Part shown: positions 35,431 through 44,888 of the stretch, piece after piece
How positions within the stretch are numbered: the stretch's first letter is position 1
How the letters are laid out: each line of letters starts with the position of its first letter
Assembly: GCF_003576525.1 (NCBI RefSeq)
Contig: NZ_QWUA01000003.1
Coordinates: forward strand, 1-44,910
DNA length: 44,910 nucleotides
Direction: 5' to 3'
Origin: Rummeliibacillus sp. POC4
Lineage (GTDB): Bacteria; Bacillota; Bacilli; Bacillales_A; Planococcaceae
Position numbers and translations under genes: made by a program
The notes under the pieces: generated by a model
Databases searched by the model: none
The model's input: only the letters and a program-made list of their open reading frames with translations
Told to the model about the DNA's origin: nothing

Positions 35431-38256
35431 ATGAAGTATAAAACTTTAATGGGACTAAGTGCATTTGCATTAACATCATTTATTTTTAGCACAGGAGCTT
35501 CTGCGCAGACAACAGATGATACCACAAAAAAAATTATACAAGCCTCATCCAAAATAGGTGATGTGAAAAAAGCAACTTTCACATCGATGACGACTACAGA
35601 AGCAAATAAGCAGTTGAAGAAAGTAAAAACTTTGAGTTATTTACCAGTAGTGTCATCAAAAAAAGAATTAACAGAGGTATTAATCCAAAAAATGCTTCAA
35701 TTCGATTCAAACATACAAATAGAATATAATGGAAAACTGACGATGGATGAAATTAAAGAAGCACTTCACGCAGCAAACCAAAATGACTATGTAAATGGGA
35801 CACGTTCATACGGCCAATATGGATATAGTATGAAATCAGGTAAGTTCATTGTGACAGTGACGATGAGCTATAATCATACGAAAGCACAGGAAGAAGAGCT
35901 TACAACGGCTGTCAAAAAAATTGTAGCAGATATTATTAAGCCAAATATGACAGATGTAGAAAAAGTGAAAGCAGTTAATGATTATGTTGTAACACATACA
36001 GATTATTCAAAAACAGGAACTAAAACGTCACCACATTCTCCTTATACCATTATCAAAGAAGGAAAGGGTGTTTGCCAGGCATACGCATTATTAACGTATC
36101 GTCTTCTACAGGAAGCAGGCATTGAAAATCGCTATGTGACAGGCTACGCTACGGAATCTCATGCATGGAATCTCGTGAAATTAGATGGTCAATGGTATCA
36201 CTTAGATACAACTTGGAACGATGTGAATTTCAGCAACTTGAAAACATCAGGTGAACCTTACTTCAAAGATTATGTGTATTATAAGTATTTTTTAATTTCA
36301 GATGCATCGATTAGTGCCAATCATACAATTGATGAAGGATATCCAGAAAGAGCTAAAACAGATTATATTCCAGGTATTGCTTTGTCAGAGCCTGCTGTAT
36401 TAAATACATCTGAAAATCCAACAGGGTCAAAATATTTACTTGATGTACCAATTTATAAAGATGGCACTTGGTTTATTACAGACAAGAATAGACGCATTTT
36501 AGAATTAGCAAATGGGACACAGACATATATTACGGATAGTGCTGCATATGGAATGACTTATTTCAATGGAAAACTATATTACGTCAAGTCAAATCTATAC
36601 TTATATTCTTATGATCTTTCAACAGGTGAGACAACCAACTTATCGAAAACATCTGTAAACAATATTCGAGTTATTAACGATGTCTTAACAGCCACCTATA
36701 AAGGAAAAGTCGTCTATACGGAAAAAAATGATGAAACAACCACGTATACACCTGTAGCTACAAAAGAATTAATAGCTAAAAAAATGTTGTTATTGTCTCA
36801 ATACATGGATTTATTGTCTAATGATGAGAAAACTATCCCTATGACCGCTTACCATAAAGCTACAGATATTTACGATAAAGCAAATCCTTCTTCGAGCGAA
36901 TTGTCAAAAGCGATAAAACTATTAGATCAGCAATTAACACTTAATACAACTAATGAGGTAGATACAACTGTATTAAAAACAGCCTATACACGTATTCAAG
37001 CTTATTTGAATGAAAGATCAAAGGGTTTAAGTGAAGATTTAAAAAAAGCATTGTCAAATGCAGAAGAGATTTTAGCGTCTAATCAAAATCTAAGTCAATA
37101 CAAAGTTGAAACAGCATTAGAAGATTTATTAGATACTTACAATACGACAGAATACAAAGACAATTTAGAAAAATTGCAAGAGCTTCAACATGAGGTACAC
37201 TTTTATTCAACTTTTATTGATCCAAAAGATATAGAAGCTTATGAAGCGTATAGTGATTTAGCGAATGATATTGAAAAATCACTTAAAATAAACACTGCAT
37301 CTACAACAGGCAATCAGAAATTTATCGAACGTTTAGATACATTGAAGAAAAAGTACTTTGAAGATGCAAATACGAAAGCAGTGTTAAAATATTATTTGGA
37401 TATGGCTAGGACATCAATGACATTAGTAGCAGATAAACGTTTCAATGATATTGTCGAAACAACTAAAGAAGCAGATGCTTTAGTTGCTAATGAATCTGCT
37501 ACAGAGGATGAAATTGCAACAATGATTCACCGTCTGAAACGAGTTATTTTAAATGCAGAGTCTACTATTGATAAAACAGAATTATTTGAACTGATAGATC
37601 AAGCTGAGGCAAAAGGTAACTTAGAGGATTTGGTGGATCGTGCAGAACAAGTAGCTAATGACAAAAAAGCGGATAAAACAACAATTCAACAAATGATTGA
37701 TGAGTTAAAAGCTGCCCTTGAAGAAGTCAACACAAGTATCCCACAGGAAGAACAAAAGAAACTAAATCAAAGTGTAGTAGAAATATATACATGTCATTAC
37801 CCAGACTTTAAATTTTTAGTGCAAAAGTTGATGGACCAATTAAGTAAATATACAGAGACACAAAAACAACAATTGCCGGAAGAAACCTTAAATAAAGTGA
37901 CTGAAGTTCAACAGCGTTATACAAAAATGACAAATTTTGAACAAACTCTTAAACCGAAGCAAGCTTGGACAGAAGCAACGAAGACAACGAAAAATGCTTT
38001 GAAACCATGGACAGTTTCTTTATCAGCATCGGTCGCTAATACAGTAGCAAATAAAAAAGCAATTAAAGTATATAACATGTTCGGTGAGGAGCTTGAAGTC
38101 AAAGTTACTTTAGACGGCAAAAAAGTAACGATTACACCACAGCAACAATATGAACCAGAAATGCTGTATACGTTATTGATTAGCAAAGAGTTAACGAGTC
38201 AAAGTGGCAAAAAGCTGAAAAATGATATTTATGTAAAATTTACATTTAATAATTAA
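35431..38256 (+). CDS. Secreted transglutaminase-domain protein with helical repeats and C-terminal SbsA-like domain
   Basis: 941 residues. Signal peptide at 1-25 (ASA-Q). Transglutaminase-like domain at ~140-300 with Cys215 in GKGVCQAYAL, His244 in ESHAWNLV and Asp259 in YHLDTTWND, the full papain-like triad. It is followed by a propeller-like stretch (~340-445) and long coiled helical segments (~450-830: FIVAR-like and DELKAAL-type helices). The last ~90 residues (PWTVSLSASVANTVANKKAI) match the Ig-like domain in the neighbouring protease and caspase-like protein. It may cross-link or cleave surface proteins outside the cell; whether it acts as transglutaminase or peptidase cannot be told from sequence. 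Confidence 0.82.
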   Translation: MKYKTLMGLSAFALTSFIFSTGASAQTTDDTTKKIIQASSKIGDVKKATFTSMTTTEANKQLKKVKTLSYLPVVSSKKELTEVLIQKMLQFDSNIQIEYNGKLTMDEIKEALHAANQNDYVNGTRSYGQYGYSMKSGKFIVTVTMSYNHTKAQEEELTTAVKKIVADIIKPNMTDVEKVKAVNDYVVTHTDYSKTGTKTSPHSPYTIIKEGKGVCQAYALLTYRLLQEAGIENRYVTGYATESHAWNLVKLDGQWYHLDTTWNDVNFSNLKTSGEPYFKDYVYYKYFLISDASISANHTIDEGYPERAKTDYIPGIALSEPAVLNTSENPTGSKYLLDVPIYKDGTWFITDKNRRILELANGTQTYITDSAAYGMTYFNGKLYYVKSNLYLYSYDLSTGETTNLSKTSVNNIRVINDVLTATYKGKVVYTEKNDETTTYTPVATKELIAKKMLLLSQYMDLLSNDEKTIPMTAYHKATDIYDKANPSSSELSKAIKLLDQQLTLNTTNEVDTTVLKTAYTRIQAYLNERSKGLSEDLKKALSNAEEILASNQNLSQYKVETALEDLLDTYNTTEYKDNLEKLQELQHEVHFYSTFIDPKDIEAYEAYSDLANDIEKSLKINTASTTGNQKFIERLDTLKKKYFEDANTKAVLKYYLDMARTSMTLVADKRFNDIVETTKEADALVANESATEDEIATMIHRLKRVILNAESTIDKTELFELIDQAEAKGNLEDLVDRAEQVANDKKADKTTIQQMIDELKAALEEVNTSIPQEEQKKLNQSVVEIYTCHYPDFKFLVQKLMDQLSKYTETQKQQLPEETLNKVTEVQQRYTKMTNFEQTLKPKQAWTEATKTTKNALKPWTVSLSASVANTVANKKAIKVYNMFGEELEVKVTLDGKKVTITPQQQYEPEMLYTLLISKELTSQSGKKLKNDIYVKFTFNN

Positions 38257-38278
38257 AGTTTCAGATGCCAGACACTCA

Positions 38279-38345
38279 AATAATTCAGACGATAGTCTAC
38301 AGATTAAGTCCTTAATCTCTTCGGAGGTTAAGAGCTTTTGAAGAA
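38279..38345 (+). other. Intergenic element A, copy 2, with UUCG hairpin
   Basis: Second copy of the arrangement at 33351-33435. Here the stem CTTAATCTC / GAGGTTAAG closes on a TTCG tetraloop (38311-38332) with AGCTTTT behind it, so it may terminate the transglutaminase transcript. The rest of 38257-38483 shows nothing clear. Confidence 0.5.
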
Positions 38346-38483
38346 TTTCAGTCTAGCATTGCGTATGGCTGTTTATACGTGCTTTACGATGGTTTTAACA
38401 AAGTGTCGGTGTGATCCTTCATTTTTTCATGTTTTACATAGAACAGATGGATAATTTTACAATATTAGAAGGCGGTAAATTAA

Positions 38484-39029
38484 ATGAAGAAATTTAGAAA
38501 AGTATTAGCTTTATTAACAGCATTTATTCTAGTTATTAGCGTTATGAGCTCCTTAAATGCACATGCTAAAACATCAAGTTTTAAGCGAGCAGCAGATAAA
38601 AATCATCAAGAATATGAATATACAACGCTAAGTATTGTCGAACCTTATTATGCTAAAGAATTCAAGGCAGTTTCTTGGAAATTATTAGTTCAATCTGCTA
38701 TTGCAGCTACATTTGAATCTCAAACTTCAAAAGGATATTATGATTCATGGGTGACAGGAGGGAATATGGAGGATTTAGCGTTAAAATTCCCCTTAAAAAA
38801 GAATGTAAAATGGAAAGCTGCAGGAGAACAACGTCGAATTGTTTCTACTAAAACAACTGTAAAAACAAAATACAAAACATTTAAAAATGCAGTGAAGGTT
38901 CAAATAGGAAAATCATCAGAAAAAAATTATCAATACTTCGTTCCTAATTATGGTATGGTTAAAGACGTTAAAAACGGGAAAACTATTGAACAATTAATAA
39001 GAGTAGGCAAACAAAGACATTTTGAATAG
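38484..39029 (+). CDS. Small exported hypothetical protein
   Basis: 181 residues, AAGGCGG before ATG. Signal peptide at 1-28 (NAHA-K). The mature part is basic (pI clearly high from the Lys count), with strand-rich C-terminal half (KWKAAGEQRRIVSTKTTVKT). No known motif, no anchoring repeats. Placed between surface-enzyme genes and an S-layer gene. Function unknown. Confidence 0.65.
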   Translation: MKKFRKVLALLTAFILVISVMSSLNAHAKTSSFKRAADKNHQEYEYTTLSIVEPYYAKEFKAVSWKLLVQSAIAATFESQTSKGYYDSWVTGGNMEDLALKFPLKKNVKWKAAGEQRRIVSTKTTVKTKYKTFKNAVKVQIGKSSEKNYQYFVPNYGMVKDVKNGKTIEQLIRVGKQRHFE

Positions 39030-39114
39030 AGTTTAGGTTTCAGGGATTTTGCAAAATTCAGCGACCTGAAATAGCCTAATAATAGAAGATATATATGAAA
39101 AAGCCGAAATAAAG

Positions 39115-39172
39115 AAAATCCGAACACATGTGAAATTTTAAATAAAATTTCACATGATAGTTCGGATTTTTT
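39115..39172. terminator. Bidirectional terminator between convergent genes
   Basis: Long nested hairpin: outer AAAATCCGAAC / GTTCGGATTTT, inner TGTGAAATTTT / AAAATTTCACA, with T-runs on both strands. It serves the plus-strand gene ending at 39029 and could also stop minus-strand transcripts past 39271. Confidence 0.85.
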
Positions 39173-39270
39173 ATTAGCCAAAACTCCTTTGTCACAGGTT
39201 CTTTGAAGCTAGATTAAATTATTGCGTTTAAGGCTGTCTTCCTTAAATCCTTTAGATGATTGACCTTGTA

Positions 39271-41859
39271 TTAATTCAAAGTCACAACAATTCCATTCGT
39301 ACCAATATCTGCCTTGTTGTTTGCTTCATCTACTATTTGATAATCGTTGGATGATAATGTTATACCATTTGCTAAGTCAGTTATTGTTAATTCCTTATTA
39401 ATGGTTAGTGTTACTTCATTGCTTGAATAAGCTGTTTTGGATATGGAGGCAACTGTGCCTGTTGCTTCTATACCGCCAATGTTTACTTTGTAAGTTGTAT
39501 CATTATTGACCTTTACGGATTCGTTGAATGTTAATACAATCGTTGTTGAACCAGGGGTTGCAGGATTCGTTGAATCGGCTGCAGTTGCCTGTGTAATATT
39601 TGAGATTTTTGCAGATATTAAAGTTGGTTTTACATTTTCATTGAATAATTTAATGGTTGAGAAATCATCCATCGTATTGCCATTTTGCGCTTTGATGCCT
39701 TTTATTTTTACAGTACGGTTTCCGGAATAGTTGTTTGAACCAGGTACTAGTTTTACGGTAGCCACACCGTTTGCATTTAGAGTGACAGAGTCAATGATTG
39801 CACCTGCTACGAAGTAGTTGTTTTTGTCTACAATAGTAGAATTATCAAATGCTATTTCTGTCCCAAAGTCAACCGTAAATGTATCATTGTCAATTACTTT
39901 TACTTGGTCGTCTGTCAATGAAGGCTTTGAGTTATCTTTGTCTTCATCGCGAGTAAATGTGAAGGCAGATTTTTTTGCAGCATTTTTGTTATTGGCTACG
40001 TCAGCAAAGATATTTTCAACTAAGTCTAGTGTATAAGTCGTACCTTTTTCTAATGCTTTATCTTCAAACTTCACTTTTGATAATGGAATTGTATATTGAG
40101 TTGAAGAACCTGATACTGGTGTTAAATCTGAAGCTGCAAATTTAATATTACCAGTAGTTGTGACATAGTTTTTAACAGCTATTGCTGGTAAAGTGATGGT
40201 TCCAGAAGCAATGAGTGATGTTTCTTCACTTGTTGTAAGGACTAACACTTGTTTGTCATTCTGATCCATAGAAACAGTTGAAGTTACAGTTGGTTTAACC
40301 GTGTCAGCAACAAAATTAAGAACTTGACTGAATGCTTTTCCTACTTCACCGGATAGGTCTGAGTATGATTGATCAGGTATTGTCATCGTAACTAAACCAG
40401 ATACAGCAGAATTTAGTTCTACAATGTATTTTGTTTTATCATTTTTGTCTTTAGTTACAGATTTGATAGAAGAATTAGCTCCAGATAAAGTTAAATCTGT
40501 TTTATCAAACTCTTGAACTTCTTCAGAGAATTGAATCTCAAATTTTTTGGCATTAATAGGAGTTACACTAGTTACTTCAGGGGCTACACCGTCTTTTTCG
40601 CCTTTTTGGATAGAAACAGAGAAAGGCGTTTCTAGTATATTAGCACCGAAATCTGTTAAACCAGTGAATGATACTACCACGTCTTTTCCAGTTGAAACAG
40701 TAGAAGGTAACACAACTTTAATAGAAGATCCTTCAACGGTTATGTTCTCGCTAGGTACTTGAATAGATGTACCATCTGCATATTTTAAAACGACGAAACC
40801 TTTATCGTTAATAGGTTCAGAGAAGTTAAAGGCAAAGGTAGTAGCATTTTCTTTTGTAAAGTTTACATAAGTCGGTGCAACTTTATCCTCGGCTTTAATA
40901 ATCTGAGAATCTGCAGTGAATTTTTCGTTTGTAGTTGTTTTAACTTGATCTGTAACTTCTACCACGTAAGAACCAGAGAAAGTGGATCCTGATTCAGCAG
41001 TGATGATTAATGATTTTTTATCTTCTGATAGCTCAGCGGTTAAACCTGTTGAAGCTACAGAACCTACTTTTGTAATATTAATATTTTTTAATGTATTTTC
41101 TTCACCGATAATAGTTGAAGCATCTACAGAACGATTAAAGGTGATTTTGATTTGTTTGGCGTTTAAAGATTCAACGGATTTTACTTTTGGATCAACAACT
41201 TGTCCATTTTCAAATGCTTTTTCAACCCCATTATCTAAATATGTATCATTAGCTAGAGTTGCATTGAAATAGTATTTATCATCAAAAAATGCTAGTCCAA
41301 CATTCAGTACGCCATCTTTATAAAATTGATCTTTATAAAGCCCCGTTTCAACAACTTTTTTCCCTTTTACATAATATGCATTTTCATAAGTCCCTGTCTC
41401 AACTTTTTTAACCCCATTGACATAGTATGCTCCAGCATAAGTCCCTGTTTCTACTTTTTTAACCCCATTGACATAGTATGCATCAGCGTAAGTCCCTGTT
41501 TTTACTTTTTTAACGCCATTGACATAGTATGCTCCAGCGTAAGTCCCAGTTGTGACTTTGTAAACACCTTTTACATAGTACGACCCTTTATATGTGCCAG
41601 TTTTCTTAACCCCAGTCTTGTAATATTTTTTCTTGTAGATACCTGTGAATGCTTTACCATTTTTATACAAAATTCCATTGTAAGACTTGTATCCTTTAAT
41701 GATTTGGTTAGTCTGAGCATCTACGAGAATCCCTTTTTCAGTGATTGTGTAAGTTGTTTTTGCAAAAGCATTTTCTCCTGAACCAATTACTGAAGAAGTT
41801 AGAACGGATGCGCCCACTATCAAAGCAGTAGCAGTTTTGGTAATTTTATCATGTGACAT
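39271..41859 (-). CDS. S-layer-like surface protein 3 with 17-residue tandem repeats
   Basis: 862 residues from the ATG at 41859, chosen because AGAGGAGATT precedes it and a signal peptide follows (MSHDKITKTATALIVGASV, cleavage near AFA); a much longer upstream frame is leader. Residues ~40-215 contain aromatic/Gly repeats, of which several are nearly identical 17-mers (TGTYADAYYVNGVKKVE type). After that come multiple SbsA/Ig-like domains, several starting with a VKSVESLNAKQIKITF or VTSVTPINAKKFEIQF pattern. No SLH domain. Codon bias is less extreme than in the S-layer genes at 14-20 kb. Likely an alternative or accessory surface-layer protein, with repeats as putative wall anchor. Confidence 0.78.
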   Translation of the reverse strand: MSHDKITKTATALIVGASVLTSSVIGSGENAFAKTTYTITEKGILVDAQTNQIIKGYKSYNGILYKNGKAFTGIYKKKYYKTGVKKTGTYKGSYYVKGVYKVTTGTYAGAYYVNGVKKVKTGTYADAYYVNGVKKVETGTYAGAYYVNGVKKVETGTYENAYYVKGKKVVETGLYKDQFYKDGVLNVGLAFFDDKYYFNATLANDTYLDNGVEKAFENGQVVDPKVKSVESLNAKQIKITFNRSVDASTIIGEENTLKNINITKVGSVASTGLTAELSEDKKSLIITAESGSTFSGSYVVEVTDQVKTTTNEKFTADSQIIKAEDKVAPTYVNFTKENATTFAFNFSEPINDKGFVVLKYADGTSIQVPSENITVEGSSIKVVLPSTVSTGKDVVVSFTGLTDFGANILETPFSVSIQKGEKDGVAPEVTSVTPINAKKFEIQFSEEVQEFDKTDLTLSGANSSIKSVTKDKNDKTKYIVELNSAVSGLVTMTIPDQSYSDLSGEVGKAFSQVLNFVADTVKPTVTSTVSMDQNDKQVLVLTTSEETSLIASGTITLPAIAVKNYVTTTGNIKFAASDLTPVSGSSTQYTIPLSKVKFEDKALEKGTTYTLDLVENIFADVANNKNAAKKSAFTFTRDEDKDNSKPSLTDDQVKVIDNDTFTVDFGTEIAFDNSTIVDKNNYFVAGAIIDSVTLNANGVATVKLVPGSNNYSGNRTVKIKGIKAQNGNTMDDFSTIKLFNENVKPTLISAKISNITQATAADSTNPATPGSTTIVLTFNESVKVNNDTTYKVNIGGIEATGTVASISKTAYSSNEVTLTINKELTITDLANGITLSSNDYQIVDEANNKADIGTNGIVVTLN
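41337..41643 (-). repeat. 51-bp tandem repeats within S-layer gene 3
   Basis: Repeat starts at 41388, 41439, 41490 and 41541 are each 51 bp apart and the middle units differ at only a few bases; flanking units are more diverged. Near-identity at DNA level allows slipped-strand copy-number change in frame. Confidence 0.85.
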
Positions 41860-42429
41860 AGATAATCTCCTCTCTTTATAAGATGTGATTAATCCTGCTT
41901 TAACTAGCAGTAGGCCCCAATCTCCTGTATTAAAAATATAAGAAGATAGAGGGGATGAACTGCCCAAAAAGCCTGATTGGTTTAACTGATCATCAATAGG
42001 AAATCCGAAATGTCTTGTTGTAACGTTGTTATTAATAAATCCTATATGTCTGACAATCCCTACAGATTGAAGTTTTACTTTATTAATCACATCTGTTCTA
42101 ATTATCTACTATAGATACTTAATTTTCCACATATTTATGATAAATGATTTAAAAATTAAGATTTAGCGTCAGGTACTAAAGCAGTGAATTGTATAAGTCG
42201 TTATAGAACGAACCCGTCCTTTCAATAATTTAACTTTCCATACCCAAACCAAGAAAAACTGAGTAAATACTCCCGCGATTAGCGATAGATTACTAGGTTT
42301 TATGAAGTAAATCATTCTCTTATAGGTACCAAGAACTGAAGTAAATCAAAATTATACAATCAAAGGAAAAAAAGTAATATAAAAAAGTTTTACACTATTC
42401 TAATATAGAAATAGAGGGGGTTGAAAGTA
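41860..42429. promoter_or_regulatory. Divergent leader region between S-layer gene 3 and the small repeat protein
   Basis: About 570 bp without a supported gene. The minus-strand part may be a long S-layer mRNA leader with its ribosome site at ~41865-41875. On the plus strand, AGAGGGGG at ~42412 precedes the ATG at 42430. No clear -35/-10 pair on either strand. Confidence 0.4.
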
Positions 42430-42921
42430 ATGAAAAAATACTCAAAAATTATTGCAATAATTGCTTTCATAACTGCAGTAATTTCAGGTATTGGATTATC
42501 GCATCAAAATACTGCAAAAGCTGACACTGAATATAATCCCAATCAAACCTATAAAACGCACTTTAAAAAAGGTAACGAGGAAAACGAAACGATTGTTACA
42601 ACTTCTAACAACCAACAAATTAAGCTCATCTTTAAAAAAGGCAAAATATATTCAACTAAATATATTATTGAGAATTCTTGGGACTATTCTTTAGTTAAAA
42701 ATATATCGATCAAATTAGAAAAAAATAAGACCCTACAGATAAAAAATGGTAAATTTTATTCCAAGGGTAAATTGTATACTGGGAATATTCAAACGAAGAA
42801 GACTCTAGTTAAACCAATATCAGGAAAGGCTTATTTTTATATGAAAGGCAAAATCCATAAAGGTAAACTTCAAAGTGGGACTTTCTATATGTTGGATAGA
42901 GGCTCTATTTGGCCTGGCTAA
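42430..42921 (+). CDS. Small exported protein with Tyr/Gly/Lys repeats
   Basis: 163 residues from the ATG at 42430 (AGAGGGGG upstream; a TTG three codons earlier is less likely). Signal peptide at 1-32 (AKA-D). The C-terminal half carries short repeats of the type GKFYSKGKLYTG and GKAYFYMKGKIHKG, alike in style to the anchor repeats of the S-layer genes at 14019 and 39271. It may be a small wall-bound protein or a stray anchor domain. The flagellin-like gene starts 53 nt after it. Confidence 0.6.
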   Translation: MKKYSKIIAIIAFITAVISGIGLSHQNTAKADTEYNPNQTYKTHFKKGNEENETIVTTSNNQQIKLIFKKGKIYSTKYIIENSWDYSLVKNISIKLEKNKTLQIKNGKFYSKGKLYTGNIQTKKTLVKPISGKAYFYMKGKIHKGKLQSGTFYMLDRGSIWPG

Positions 42922-42974
42922 TTTAAACAAGGTACTTACAGGAAAATAAAAATAACTAAATCAGGTGACTAGAC

Positions 42975-44399
42975 GTGCAAATACGTTTTAACAAGGGTCA
43001 ATTTACCCTAAATCGTTATGTACAAACAAATAGCGAAATAAATAAAACACTAAAAAAATTATCATCAGGATATCGCATTAATGATGCAGCAGACGATGCA
43101 GCAGGACTTAGCATTAGTGAAAAGATGCGTGCACAGATTAATGGATTAAACCAAGCATCTGAAAATATTCAAGATGGGATTTCACTGATTAATGTAGCAG
43201 ATGGTGGACTAGGACAGATTCAAAGCCCCAATTTAGTACGGATGCGTGAACTAATTATTCAGGCAGCAAATGATACAAATACAATAGAAGATCGTCAAAA
43301 AATTCAACAAGAGATAGATCAGATTAAACAGGGGATTAATGACATTGCCGAAAGTAGTGAATTTAATACGATACCAGTTTTAACACCAACCGATTTAAAG
43401 CCTGTTCCAAATGCGACTCCAAAATTTGACATAATTTTTTTGATAGATGATTCTGGCAGTATGGGACAAAGTATAAAAATGGTGAAAGCTGGTTTATCAA
43501 CATTTTCTGAAAAAATGAAAACATGGGGAGATGTTGCCTTTGGAAGTACGAGTGTAGCGACACCTTTCACAAATGGTACAAGGGATTTAAATTTAACATC
43601 AGATATAAAAGTTTTAGAAAATCATTTAGAAAATGTTCATCAAGCTACAGGAGGAACAACACAAACAGAGAAGATTTTGAGTAATTTATTAGATAGTACA
43701 TCAGCATTAGGTGGACGACCAGATGCATAAAAAGTATATGTAATTGTTACAGACACTAATACAGAAGATACAGCATCAGATTTAAATAATACGGACTTAA
43801 AAAGTAAAGTAGATGCGCAAAATGCTCAAGTATATACTATTGGAGTAGGGGGATATAGAAACGAAAATTACTTTCAAAATGCATATGGTGAGTATTCAAC
43901 AGAGGTCTTTGTCGCAAATTCAGCAAGTGAAATTTCTGAGCATCTAACACCCAATTTAGCAGATGAAATTGCAAATAACTCCGGAAATTCTCAACGATTA
44001 CAAAAGGATTTAGTGATCCAAACAGGAGCAAACTCCGGACAAACAATCACGATTCCACTCTTTGATAACCGTTCAGAAGCAATTGGGATTAATTCTATTA
44101 ATGTTGTGGATTCTTATGATAATACAATGGAAGCGCTAAATCGTGTAGACATTGCAACAGGTATTATTTCTGAACGCCGTGGTATATATGGAGCTTTGTA
44201 TAATCGTTTAGAACATGCGGATAACAATGTTCAAAATGCGGCTGAATTATTGACTAAAGCAGAGTCTTCGTTACGAGATGCAGATATTGCAAAAGAGGTA
44301 ACAAAATTAAATAAAGACCAAATTCTTCTTCAATCTTCACAATCTATGATGGCACAGATTAATCAGATGAGCCAAGGAGTTTTACAATTATTAAAATAA
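42975..44399 (+). pseudogene. Flagellin with inserted von Willebrand A domain, interrupted by one in-frame stop
   Basis: GTG start with AGGTGA upstream; one frame of 474 sense and nonsense codons broken only by TAA at 43728-43730 (codon 252). Residues 1-131 are the flagellin N-terminal domain (LNRYVQTNSEINKTLKKLSS, then GLSISEKMRAQINGLNQA). Residues ~151-335 are a VWA domain with MIDAS DxSxS (D158-S160-S162 in LIDDSGSMG), a Thr in GGTTQT and Asp in VIVTDTN just after the stop. Residues ~380-474 are the flagellin C-terminal domain (SLRDADIAKEVTKLNKDQIL, ending QGVLQLLK). VWA replaces the usual variable D2/D3 part. With the stop it is a pseudogene unless read through. It lies outside any flagellar operon. 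Confidence 0.8.
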
Positions 44400-44417
44400 T
44401 CAATTAGTAAGCTAAAA

Positions 44418-44783
44418 AGGGGGTGGGACAAAACCCACCTCTGAAATGAAAAAGCTGTAGAAAATTTTACTCGTAGTAAAATTTTCTCTGGCTTTAATTA
44501 TTTTTTAACTTTACAATATTTAGAAAAATCATTCCTGAAATTGAACGAGAAAGTGAAGAACAGTTATCACTAGGAGAACTCGCTCAAATAGTTCAAAAAG
44601 TAGAAGATATCGTTACTGATTATGACCAAAAAATTGAACCTTCATCAGATGGTACGGAAAGAAAAATGTTAAGGAATGAGCGAAAATATCCAAAGCAGTT
44701 GAATGATTATTGAAGAAAGTGGAATTTGAGATATTTCAAATTCCACTTTCTTATGATTTGAAGATAGTTATGTCCCAGTCCCT
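44418..44783 (+). mobile_element. IS1182-like remnant / non-autonomous element, 366 bp
   Basis: Terminal inverted repeats: AGGGGGTGGGACA at 44418-44430 and TGTCCCAGTCCCT at 44771-44783 (11 of 13 pair). Next to the ends are two long hairpins: 44459-44487 (AGAAAATTTTAC arms) and 44713-44752 (17-bp perfect stem). Between them, a short frame ending at 44713 reads IIPEIERESEEQLSLGELAQ and KMLRNERKYPKQLNDY, resembling the middle of IS1182-family transposases. Most of the transposase is deleted. The left end, GGTGGG / CCCACC at 44422-44439, may also terminate the flagellin transcript. Confidence 0.65.
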
Positions 44784-44823
44784 TTGTTTATGATTAATTT
44801 TGTGAAATTGAATATCCATTTAT

Positions 44824-44888
44824 TAATCCTCTAGATAAGGGGAATTATCCACTCCCGATGCCCATTAATCCGCTCGATTAGGAGAAAT
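44824..44888. repeat. Possible 21-bp-period array at window end
   Basis: TTAATCC, TTATCC and TTAATCC cores place TCC at 44827, 44848 and 44869, exactly 21 bp apart. The window ends soon after, so it cannot be followed. The core is related to but not the same as AATCCACGCAA. Confidence 0.35.

Noticed and set aside
41860-42090. Extended N-terminus of S-layer protein 3 (77 extra residues)
   Set aside because: A strong ribosome site and a proper signal peptide start at 41859; the extension has no signal-like features and is taken as mRNA leader.
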